Source of the DNA: Candidatus Methanomethylophilaceae archaeon
GTDB taxonomy: Archaea > Thermoplasmatota > Thermoplasmata > Methanomassiliicoccales > Methanomethylophilaceae
Assembly: GCA_017540825.1 (NCBI GenBank)
Contig: JAFYAH010000037.1
Location: forward strand, 1-52,518
Direction of reading: 5' to 3'
Length of the DNA: 52,518 nt
Positions within the stretch are counted from its first letter, which is position 1; each line of letters opens with the position of its first letter. Under the pieces are notes generated by a model. The model was not told where the DNA came from, did no database searches, and saw only the letters and a program-made list of their open reading frames with translations. The translations under genes and the position numbers were made by a program. Positions 32,686-40,633 of the stretch are shown one piece after another.

Positions 32686-35433
32686 TCAGTCCCAGAACTG
32701 CTTGTTCTTGGCGTACAGGATCTCGGCGTTCAGGATGCTCCTGAGGAACCCGTCCTCGTCTATGTACGGCGTGCGCAGTATGCGTGACGCGGTGTCCGGG
32801 CCGATCCCCCTCCCTGCCAGGACCATCGCCGCCCGTCCGCCGTACTCGTTCACGAGGTTGGCGCAGCGGCTCATCCTCATCCGCGCCTTCGCCTCCTCCT
32901 TGTCGAGGTCGCGCTTCCTGACCAAGGCGGCAAGGTCCCTGTCGTACTCCTTCAGCACGGCTATCATGCATCCGTCGCATGCGTCGCATCTGAACCTCTT
33001 CGGGGCGTCTGCGACCCTGAACCTCCTCTGGCTTCCGCAGTTCATGCAGGTGGCGAACATCACCTCGTCCTCCAGCCTCTTCTTCAGGGCCATCAGGATG
33101 GCATGGTCCGCGCGGAGGGGCTGCATCAGCTCCTTGGAGCGCGTTATCCCTTCCAGCCCTATGCGGGACATCGACTGCAGGACGGTCTGGATCTCCCCGG
33201 AGGCCATCATGGAGACGACCTTCTCGGTGTTCGGGATGTCCAGGTCCTCCCACAGGACCTTGTCCACGGCCTCCTTGTAGGCGGGGGTCCCCTGGTGTAT
33301 CTCGAAGAGCTTCCCGAAGTTGATGAAGCGGTGGTCGGCGGTCTTCTCTATGATCCCGAACTTCTTGGCCACGAAGGCGAACCTCCATTTCAGGAAGGTG
33401 GAGTTCAGTATCACCATGCGGGCGAGCGCCTCGACCGTCCCCGGCTTTATCGAGACTATAGTCTCTTTGATGGTCTGCCCTTCCACGAAGCGGGGGAGCT
33501 CCAGCATCACCCTGTACGGGTCCGCGGTCACTCCGACGCTCTCCCCCAGCCTGGCCGAGAGCAGGGCCCCGTAGATCTTTCCCAGTGTCTCGTTCACGCG
33601 GGTCCCGAAGCACGCGTTCACGATAGCCAGGCAGTCCCCCACGTCCACGGTGACTGTCCTGTCGTCCGGCACCACGTGCCTGGGCTCCTGCTCAGCCAGG
33701 AACTTCTCTAGGACCATAGCGCAGCCCTCGTCCCCCGGATAGTCGGAGTAGTTGCGGACCCTCCGCATCCTGCCGACCTCCTGGGCGACCTCGAACGGTA
33801 CGGGGATGTCGGATCCGACCCACGATGGGACCTCCCCCATGTCCCTGACCTCCTCGACCAGTATCTCGTCCTCGCGCATCTCCACCACCCTCCAGGTGCG
33901 GCCCTTGGCTATGAACATCGCCTGAGCCTCCTGGAAGGTGGCCACGAAGCTCTCGTCCAGGGTCCCGATGATGGCCCTGGTGCCGATGTCGCGTACCTTG
34001 TACGTGCGCTCGTCCGGTATCATCGAGATGTTGCTGTAGAAGTAGTCCATCCCCTTCTTGGAGCGCTTGAACCTCTCCCCGTCGTCGAATACCATCCTGA
34101 TGGACTTCAGCTGCTCCAGGACGTCCTCCATGTCGCTTCTGGTGAGCGTCCTGAACGGGTAAGCGCCGTGGAACATCTCGAACGCGGCGTCTTTGCTTAT
34201 CGGCCCGGACATGGTCATCGCCACGAGCTGGTTCGCCACGACGGACAGCGGCGAGGGCCTCCCCGAATGGTCCTCCAGCTCCTTGGAGGAGCATCTGCGC
34301 GCTATCACCAGGGCCTCCGCCACCTCGTCCGGGGCGGTAGCGATTATCTTCGCCCTTATCTTCTCGCCTATCTTGTGCCCCGCTCTTCCCGCGCGCTGTA
34401 TCATGCGGGAGACCTTCCTGGGGGAGTTGTACTGGACCACCATGTCGGTGGACCCCACGTCGATCCCGAGCTCCAGCGAGGAGGTGCATATCAGCGTCCT
34501 GAGCTCGCCCCTCTTGAAGCGGTCCTCCATCTCCATCCTGGTCTCCTTCGACAGGGACCCATGGTGGACCTCGACGGATATGCTCTCGTCCCAGGCGTGG
34601 TAGCGCGAGGCCAGCCATTCCGCCGTCTCCCTGGTGTTCACGAAGAACAGGGTGGACCTCCCGCTCTCCATTATGCTCCTCGCCCTCTTCATCACGGCGA
34701 TTATCTCCGGGTCGCCCTGGAGCCTGTCGCGCAGCCTGGCGTCCTCCTCGTCCGGGGACGGGCTCTCCACGTCGATCTCGAAGTCGCGATGGGTGTCGTG
34801 CTTGCGGATGGATACCCTCCTCCCCCTTCCGCCGAGGAACATCGCCGTCGCCTCGGCGTCCCCGACGGTTGCGGAGAGCCCTATCCTCCGGTAATCGCCT
34901 GCTATGGTGCCGAGCCTCTCCAGCGCGACGCTGAGCTGGGCGCCCCTCTCCGTGTCGGCCAGCTCGTGGATCTCGTCCACCACCACCCAACTTACGGCGG
35001 CCAGGTGCTTCGCCAGCCTCTTCCCGGTGAACAGGACCTGCAGCGTCTCGGGCGTCGTGATGAGGATCTCCGGCGGGTCCTCGGACTGCCTGGCCCTCTC
35101 GTACTGGGTGGTGTCGCCGTGCCTCACCCCGACTTTTATCCCGAGGGCGCGGCCGTAGTCCTCCATCCTCCTGAGCATGTCCCTGTTGAGGGCGCGGAGA
35201 GGGGTGATGTACAGGCACCTGAACCCTTTCGGCCCGCCCTTGTCGCGGAAGATCATGTCCAGGACAGGCAGCATGGCGGCCTCGGTCTTGCCGATCCCGG
35301 TGGGCGCAACTATCAGTATGTGCTCCCCTCCCAGGATGCGGGGGATGGAGTCCTCCTGGGGAGGCGTGGGCGACAGTATGCCCTTCTCGGCCAGAACGGA
35401 CCTGAGCTCGGGCGACAGAAGATCGAAGGACAT
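32686..35433 (-). CDS. lhr: Lhr-type DEAD/DEAH-box DNA helicase
   Basis: This 915-residue superfamily 2 helicase corresponds to the archaeal Lhr core, a 3'-5' helicase acting on replication forks and hybrids in DNA repair. It shows a Q-like region (PTPPQEDSIP), Walker A APTGIGKTEA (about 44-53), ITPLRALNRDM, Walker B VVVDEIHEL, LSATVGD, TLFFVNTRETAEWLA, CTSSLELGIDVGSTDMVVQ and RAGRAGH. A late segment has paired cysteines (CMNCG...CDACDGC, about 790-820) fit for zinc. The start is the ATG at 35433, 42 bases after hdrD, with a GC-rich hairpin between. Its 3' end is partly duplicated at 27168-27262. Confidence 0.92.
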   Translation of the reverse strand: MSFDLLSPELRSVLAEKGILSPTPPQEDSIPRILGGEHILIVAPTGIGKTEAAMLPVLDMIFRDKGGPKGFRCLYITPLRALNRDMLRRMEDYGRALGIKVGVRHGDTTQYERARQSEDPPEILITTPETLQVLFTGKRLAKHLAAVSWVVVDEIHELADTERGAQLSVALERLGTIAGDYRRIGLSATVGDAEATAMFLGGRGRRVSIRKHDTHRDFEIDVESPSPDEEDARLRDRLQGDPEIIAVMKRARSIMESGRSTLFFVNTRETAEWLASRYHAWDESISVEVHHGSLSKETRMEMEDRFKRGELRTLICTSSLELGIDVGSTDMVVQYNSPRKVSRMIQRAGRAGHKIGEKIRAKIIATAPDEVAEALVIARRCSSKELEDHSGRPSPLSVVANQLVAMTMSGPISKDAAFEMFHGAYPFRTLTRSDMEDVLEQLKSIRMVFDDGERFKRSKKGMDYFYSNISMIPDERTYKVRDIGTRAIIGTLDESFVATFQEAQAMFIAKGRTWRVVEMREDEILVEEVRDMGEVPSWVGSDIPVPFEVAQEVGRMRRVRNYSDYPGDEGCAMVLEKFLAEQEPRHVVPDDRTVTVDVGDCLAIVNACFGTRVNETLGKIYGALLSARLGESVGVTADPYRVMLELPRFVEGQTIKETIVSIKPGTVEALARMVILNSTFLKWRFAFVAKKFGIIEKTADHRFINFGKLFEIHQGTPAYKEAVDKVLWEDLDIPNTEKVVSMMASGEIQTVLQSMSRIGLEGITRSKELMQPLRADHAILMALKKRLEDEVMFATCMNCGSQRRFRVADAPKRFRCDACDGCMIAVLKEYDRDLAALVRKRDLDKEEAKARMRMSRCANLVNEYGGRAAMVLAGRGIGPDTASRILRTPYIDEDGFLRSILNAEILYAKNKQFWD

Positions 35434-35435
35434 GA

Positions 35436-35470
35436 AGAAAGGCCCCCGGGGAGAAGCCCCCGAGGGATTT
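35436..35470 (-). terminator. GC-rich hairpin between hdrD and lhr
   Basis: On the minus strand a G-run and a C-run (CGGGGG...CCCCGG) fold around a short loop and are followed by TTTCTTC at the lhr start. It probably ends or attenuates hdrD transcription before the helicase gene. Confidence 0.5.
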
Positions 35471-35475
35471 ATGAA

Positions 35476-36675
35476 TCACTCCTTGGGCGCTTCGACCTTG
35501 GGAGCGGTGACTTCCAGGAGAACCTGGGACAGGTCCATGACCTTGATGCTGGACCCCAGCTTCTTCGCTCCCTGGGTGAGGTTGAGCACGCAGAACGGGC
35601 AGCAGGTGATGAGGACGTCGGCCCCGGTGGCCTCGGCGTCCCTTATCCTCTCCATGGCGATTGCGGTGGCGAAGTCGTTGAACTGGCTCTTGTACCCTCC
35701 TCCGGCTCCGCAGCACCTGGAGTTCTCCCTGGACCTTTCCATCTCGACCAGCTCGACCCCTTTGATCTTCTTGATGACGTTCCTTGGGGCGTCGAAGACC
35801 CCGGAGTGCCTCCCGAGGTGACAGGGGTCGTGGTACGTGACCTTGTGGTTGAACTCGTTGTTGAGGGGCAGCTTCCTGGCGTTGATCAGCCTCTCCACGT
35901 ACTGGGAGAAGTGGTAGACGTTCTGCCCGACCTTGGCGTAGAACCTTCCGAAGTCCGAGGAGACGGTCTTGTAGCATCCGGAGCAGGTCATGACCATGTC
36001 CTTCGCTCCCATGCCGTCGGCCTTCTCGACCACGGTCTCGGAGCACTCGAGGGACTCGTTGAGGTTCCCGGTCCTTATGAGCGGGGAGGAGCAGCAGTAC
36101 TCCTTGTCGCCGAGGCAGTTCATCTTGACTCCGGCGCGGCTGAGGACGGTGACGCCGGCCTGGGCGATGTGCTGCATCCTGTACGACCCGGTGCATCCTG
36201 CGAAGAATATGGCGTCGGGGACCTCCGCCCTCTCGACGTCCGCAGGCCACCAGGCGTCCCTCTTGGACGGGGGCTCGCCGTACGGGTTGTGGTACTTGTT
36301 GATCTTCTCTCCCATCCCCTTGTGGGCGGAGAGGGGTCCGGCGCCGTTCTTGACCAGCCAGGCCCTCATGTCCTCCCAGAGCTCGATCAGGTCGATCTGG
36401 GCATGGCAGACGACCTCGCAGTTCCCGCACCCGGTGCACTTGTACATCGCGTCCACGAAGTCGGGGGAGAGCTCGATCTTCCTCCCGAGCATCTTGTCCA
36501 CGGCGTCCAGGCCGTTGGTGTCGATCTGCCTGATGTAGTAGATCTTCCCTCTGGGGGTGACGGATTCCCAGGGGGTCTGGTTGTGGGCTTCGCACACGTC
36601 TATGCAGTATCCGCACTGAAGGCACTGGGTGAGCGCTTTCTGGACGCGGGGCAGGCTGAATTTGCTCAATTGCAT
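35476..36675 (-). CDS. hdrD: heterodisulfide reductase subunit D-like Fe-S protein
   Basis: HdrD reduces the CoM-S-S-CoB heterodisulfide at the end of methanogenesis. In 399 residues there are two [4Fe-4S] ferredoxin motifs, C18-x2-C21-x2-C24-x3-C28 and C80-x2-C83-x2-C86-x3-C90, then two CCG domains: FFAGCTGSYR with GDKEYCCSSP, and HDPCHLGRHSG with RCCGAGGG and ITCCPFC. This order is diagnostic of HdrD and related CCG proteins. ATG 36675 is chosen over 36777 because GGAGG lies about nine bases before it and homology starts there. A TATA-like sequence sits near 36736-36744. In Methanomassiliicoccales HdrD may couple to a headless Fpo complex; that is inference. GlcF-like proteins are an alternative. 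Confidence 0.85.
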   Translation of the reverse strand: MQLSKFSLPRVQKALTQCLQCGYCIDVCEAHNQTPWESVTPRGKIYYIRQIDTNGLDAVDKMLGRKIELSPDFVDAMYKCTGCGNCEVVCHAQIDLIELWEDMRAWLVKNGAGPLSAHKGMGEKINKYHNPYGEPPSKRDAWWPADVERAEVPDAIFFAGCTGSYRMQHIAQAGVTVLSRAGVKMNCLGDKEYCCSSPLIRTGNLNESLECSETVVEKADGMGAKDMVMTCSGCYKTVSSDFGRFYAKVGQNVYHFSQYVERLINARKLPLNNEFNHKVTYHDPCHLGRHSGVFDAPRNVIKKIKGVELVEMERSRENSRCCGAGGGYKSQFNDFATAIAMERIRDAEATGADVLITCCPFCVLNLTQGAKKLGSSIKVMDLSQVLLEVTAPKVEAPKE

Positions 36676-36822
36676 CGTCGATACCTCCGGAATCAGTGGC
36701 AATCCCGGTAATGGGGATTCCACAGGTTGTCCGTATATAATGGTTATAGCGGGAAGGCAGGCTACCGCCGTCCGCATCGCTGGATTAATGAGAATAAATG
36801 AGATTAACTAGGAGCTCGTTCC

Positions 36823-38049
36823 ATGATCATGGGCGGAGTCGGGACGTACTACGACTGGACAGGGAACGTCATCTCGGACGCGGACGTCAGGAGCCTGGAT
36901 CCCGGGGCCGTGAGGGCGCTGAGGGCGAAGTACGCGCTCCGCTATCCCGAGCAGGCCGACGAGGCTCAGGACTGGGACGCCGCGGTCCTGCTCACCAAGG
37001 CGGGGGTCCTCAAGAGGGGGAAGATCACCGTCGCGGCCGCCATACTCCTGGGGAAGGCCTCGGAGAGCCTGGTCCCGCCGTCCGTGCGCATACGCTGGAG
37101 GAGCCTGGACGTTGACGGGGCCGTCACGGATTCGAGGGTCTTCGACGGGCCCATGCTGCTGTCCGCGGTGCAGGCCGCCTCCGCCGTTCGGAACTGGTCG
37201 GTGGACCTCGGCCCACGCACGGTGAGCGCGTACCGCACGTCCAGCCTCGAGGAGGCCATATTCAACGCCGTGGCGCACCAGGACTACGCCATGGGAGGGA
37301 CGATAGACGTCATAGAGAGGGACAGGGAGTCGGTGTCGGTCCGCAGCGCTGGGTCGTTCGGCTCGACTCCGCCCGAATCCTACGCCGTGGGGAGGGCGTC
37401 TCCGTCGTCCGGCCGCAACCGCTTCCTCCGGGACGCCATGTCCAGGTCAGGCGTCGTCCAGGGGCGCGGATCCGGCATACGCGGGATGTTCCTGTCGCAG
37501 GCGTATCGCCATTTCCCTCTCCCGTCGTACCATGTCGACGACTCGTTCGTGACCGTCACGTTCCCTGGGACCCGTTACGGGCCTCTTCCGAGGATCATGG
37601 ACTCGTGCGACGGCCTGGGGCTGGAGACTATAGTCGACCTGGACAGGGTCTGCTCGGGGAGGTTCCTTCCGGAGAGGAGGATGAAGGCGCTGATAGAGGC
37701 CGGCCTCGTGGACACCCGCGGAGGGGTCCCGTGCCCGGCGGTCGGCCTCGCCGAGTCCCGCCGCATGACCGACAGGGAGGCGGTGCTGGAGCTCCTGCGC
37801 TCCGGTCCAGCGTCCCGCTCCGACGTGGCCCGCCTTCTGGAGTCGAGGGCGGCCAGGCCGTTGACCAAGGAGCAGGTGTCGGTGAAGGCGACGAACCTCC
37901 TCCAGTCGATGAGGAAGGAAGGGCTCGTGGTGAAGTCCGGGGGGAGCACGAGGTCGGCGGCCTACTCCCTCCCGGGGACCGACGGGGAGCGAAGACGAGG
38001 CCCGCGATGCTCTCTGCATCCGAAAGCGACCCTACATTATGGACTATAG
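36823..38049 (+). CDS. GHKL-type ATP-binding regulator lacking the AlbA domain (possibly truncated)
   Basis: The 408-residue protein matches only the later part of the AlbA_2/HATPase_c_4 family: a linker (GTYYDWTGNVISDADV to WRSLDVDG), the ATP-binding module (EEAIFNAVAHQDYAMGG, RNRFLRDAMSRSGVVQGRGSGIRGMF) and C-terminal winged-helix regions (about 320-400). Related proteins, including the one at 9709-11349, begin with about 150 more residues forming the AlbA domain. ATG 36823 has GGAG eight bases upstream and looks functional, so this may be a stable short form. It ends with TAG inside a GACTATAGTC palindrome, and the same frame continues without TAA or TGA into the Sel1 gene. Confidence 0.7.
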   Translation: MIMGGVGTYYDWTGNVISDADVRSLDPGAVRALRAKYALRYPEQADEAQDWDAAVLLTKAGVLKRGKITVAAAILLGKASESLVPPSVRIRWRSLDVDGAVTDSRVFDGPMLLSAVQAASAVRNWSVDLGPRTVSAYRTSSLEEAIFNAVAHQDYAMGGTIDVIERDRESVSVRSAGSFGSTPPESYAVGRASPSSGRNRFLRDAMSRSGVVQGRGSGIRGMFLSQAYRHFPLPSYHVDDSFVTVTFPGTRYGPLPRIMDSCDGLGLETIVDLDRVCSGRFLPERRMKALIEAGLVDTRGGVPCPAVGLAESRRMTDREAVLELLRSGPASRSDVARLLESRAARPLTKEQVSVKATNLLQSMRKEGLVVKSGGSTRSAAYSLPGTDGERRRGPRCSLHPKATLHYGL

Positions 38050-38154
38050 TCTCCTCATATTTCGAGCATCGTCGCACGGCGCGTTTCTTACCGGGCGGCG
38101 GCCGGTCGTCACCTCGTAATAGAGACAAAATACTTGCACGTGCATTCGCACCGC

Positions 38155-40431
38155 ATGACAGGGAATGGGAATGCATCTTCAGTGGAATCATGGCTTCTTG
38201 ACGGGGACGGGAAGGGCACAGAGATGTCCGCGCGTCTAAAGGCTAGGATGGCAGCCGGGCTCAGGATCCCTTCCAATGACAGGAGCGCGGTGTTGCTTCT
38301 CAAGAATAAGGCCGAGAACGGGGACGTGGACGCTCAGTGCCTCCTCGGGCTCGTCTTCGAGCACGGGCTGGGGGAGCGCGCGTCCTACCGCAAGGCTCTC
38401 AGATGGTACGGGATGGCCGCCGACGCCGGCGACGGTTTCGCCAGGAAGGCCGCAGGGATCCTGTGCTCTTATCTCATCGACAACGACGAGTCCGACGAGA
38501 CGGACTACTGCGAGCTTGGCGCGAAATACGGCAATACGGATTGCATCCTGAAACTGGGGCTGCGGTTCGAGGGGGAAGGCACTGAAGAGTCCTTGAAGAG
38601 GGCCGTCGAGCTGTACGGCGAAGCAGCCGATCTGGGCGACCCTAGGGGTTTCCGCTGCTTGGGTTACCTCTACGAGAACGGCAAGGGCGTGGAGAGGTCC
38701 TACGAGAGGGCCGCGGAATGCTACGGAAGGGCCGCCGAGATGGGATACGAAGTGGCCCAGTGCGACCTGGGCTACATGTACGAGCACGGCATGGGGGTCG
38801 AGCAGTCCTACAAGAAAGCCTTCGAGCTCTATTCCGAATCGGCCTCCAAGGAGTATCCCAGGGCGTTGAACAACCTCGGCCTGCTGTACTACAAGGGGGC
38901 GGGGACGGAGAAGTCCTACGAGAAGGCCTTCGAGCTGTTCACGAAGGCGGCCGAGGGCGGAGACGTCGATGCCGTGAACAACATCGGGATGATGTACGAG
39001 TTCGGTATGGGGACCGACCAGTCCTACGAGGAGGCCTTCAGCCGGTTCAGCGAAGCCTCGGAGCGGGGGAACGTCGTGGCCAGGCGCAACCTCGGGTCCA
39101 TGTACAGGAAAGGCGAGGGCGTGGAGAGGTCCTACGAGAAGGCCATGGAGCTCTTTAAAGACGCCGCAGAGAAGGGCGACGTCCCGTCCGAGTACTACCT
39201 CGGATGCATGTACCTCGAAGGCGAGGGCGTGGAGAAGTCCGTCGAAGAGGCGATGGAATGGTTCGGGAAGGCGGCGGACGGCGGAGACGAGGATGCATGC
39301 TTCGAGCTGGCCTTGCTTTATTATAACGGCGAGGGCGTGGAGAGGTCCTACGAGAAGGCGGCCGAATGGTACGGGAAAGGGGCCGAGCTCGGAGACATGG
39401 ACTCGCAGAACAACCTCGGATCCATGTACAGGAAAGGGGAGGGCGTGGCGCAGTCCTACGAGAAGGCCTTCGAGCTCTACACGAAGGCTGCCGAGCAGGG
39501 CCAGACGAACGCCATATTCAACCTGGGCCGGATCTTCTACGACGGGTCCGGAGCGGAGAGGTCCTTCGAGAAGGCCGCCGAATGGTACGGAAAGGGTGCG
39601 GATCTGGGGGACAAGAAGTGCCAGAACAACTTGGGGTCCATGTACGAGGACGGAGAGGGCGTGGCGCAGTCCTACGAGAAGGCCTTCGAGCTCTACACGA
39701 AGGCGGCCGAGCAGGGCCATGTGAACGCGACCTACAACCTCGGAAGGCTCTACCATTCCGGGTCGGGGGTCGAGCAGTCCTACGAGAAGGCCTTCGAGCT
39801 GTTTACGAAGGCCGCCGAGGGCGGAAGCGCGCAGTCTATGTTCTTCCTAGGGTGGATGTATTCCCAAGGCGAGGGCGTGGCGCAGTCGGACGCCGAGGCG
39901 TTCAGATGGTACCGGAAATCGGCTGAGATGGGCGACATGGACTCGCAGAACAACCTCGGTTCCATGTACGAGCACGGCCAGGGCGTGGCGCAGTCCTGCG
40001 AGAAGGCGGCCGAATGGTACAGGAAGGCGGCCGAGCAGGGGAACAGGGACGCGCAGTTCAACTACGCGGTCATGTGCTACGACGGAAACGGCGTCGAGAA
40101 GTCCTTCGAGGAGGCGTTCTCCTGGTTCATGAAGGCCGCGGAGAGCGGGGACGACAGCTCACAGAACAACCTCGGCCACATGTACGAGCACGGCGAGGGC
40201 GTGGCCCAGTCCTACGAGAAGGCCGCCGAGTGGTACCTAAAGGCCGCGGAGAGCGGGCATTCGCTGGCACAGTTCCACCTCGGCAGCCTGTACGAGAAGG
40301 GCAACGGGGTACGGAGATCGATCGAGGACGCGAAGAAGTGGTACAGGATGTCGGCGGAAGGGGGAGACAGCGACGCGTCGAAGGCCCTCGAGAGGATCGA
40401 CCCTAGGTGGAAGGAAAGGATCTCCTCCTGA
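38155..40431 (+). CDS. long Sel1-repeat protein
   Basis: The protein of about 758 residues consists almost wholly of some 18-20 Sel1 repeats of 36 residues with the pattern AAEQGDADAQNNLGSMYEHGEGVAQS and YEKAFELYTKA. Sel1 arrays form superhelical scaffolds that bind other proteins. There is no signal peptide or membrane helix, so it is probably cytoplasmic. The frame opens at TTG 38134; I prefer ATG 38155, and ATG 38224 is possible. Repeats in the second half are nearly identical at DNA level, pointing to recent expansion. The upstream gene reaches it in frame through one TAG. A hairpin follows the stop. Confidence 0.82.
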   Translation: MTGNGNASSVESWLLDGDGKGTEMSARLKARMAAGLRIPSNDRSAVLLLKNKAENGDVDAQCLLGLVFEHGLGERASYRKALRWYGMAADAGDGFARKAAGILCSYLIDNDESDETDYCELGAKYGNTDCILKLGLRFEGEGTEESLKRAVELYGEAADLGDPRGFRCLGYLYENGKGVERSYERAAECYGRAAEMGYEVAQCDLGYMYEHGMGVEQSYKKAFELYSESASKEYPRALNNLGLLYYKGAGTEKSYEKAFELFTKAAEGGDVDAVNNIGMMYEFGMGTDQSYEEAFSRFSEASERGNVVARRNLGSMYRKGEGVERSYEKAMELFKDAAEKGDVPSEYYLGCMYLEGEGVEKSVEEAMEWFGKAADGGDEDACFELALLYYNGEGVERSYEKAAEWYGKGAELGDMDSQNNLGSMYRKGEGVAQSYEKAFELYTKAAEQGQTNAIFNLGRIFYDGSGAERSFEKAAEWYGKGADLGDKKCQNNLGSMYEDGEGVAQSYEKAFELYTKAAEQGHVNATYNLGRLYHSGSGVEQSYEKAFELFTKAAEGGSAQSMFFLGWMYSQGEGVAQSDAEAFRWYRKSAEMGDMDSQNNLGSMYEHGQGVAQSCEKAAEWYRKAAEQGNRDAQFNYAVMCYDGNGVEKSFEEAFSWFMKAAESGDDSSQNNLGHMYEHGEGVAQSYEKAAEWYLKAAESGHSLAQFHLGSLYEKGNGVRRSIEDAKKWYRMSAEGGDSDASKALERIDPRWKERISS

Positions 40432-40451
40432 CGGACTATAGTGATTAAAAT

Positions 40452-40476
40452 GCCCGGGCCGAGCGGAAGCCCGGGC
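40452..40476 (+). terminator. GC-rich hairpin after the Sel1 gene
   Basis: GCCCGGG (40452-40458) pairs perfectly with CCCGGGC (40470-40476) around an 11-base loop, about 20 bases after the Sel1 stop. There is no long U-tract, so termination efficiency is uncertain. The rest of the gap up to 40633 shows a TATA-like gattttaaac near 40609 and no gene. Confidence 0.5.
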
Positions 40477-40633
40477 TATCCGTGGTCCTGCCTGCGGCGA
40501 TGTTCCTGGGTTCTGGAGTTTCAACAGGAAGCGTCGTCTTCGCATAATCTTCGCTATCGGCAACGGGCGTGCGTCGTGCTGTTCGATCGTAGGCGCTTTT
40601 CAGAGCAACGATTTTAAACCCTGCAGAGCATGG

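Noticed and set aside
34168-36711. 847-residue open frame on the plus strand
   Set aside because: It is antisense to the clear helicase and HdrD genes, has shadow composition rich in His/Gly/Arg/Val and matches nothing.
38155-40431. regular DNA repeats that might suggest a CRISPR array
   Set aside because: The repeats are in-frame Sel1 coding units of 108 bases without unique spacers.
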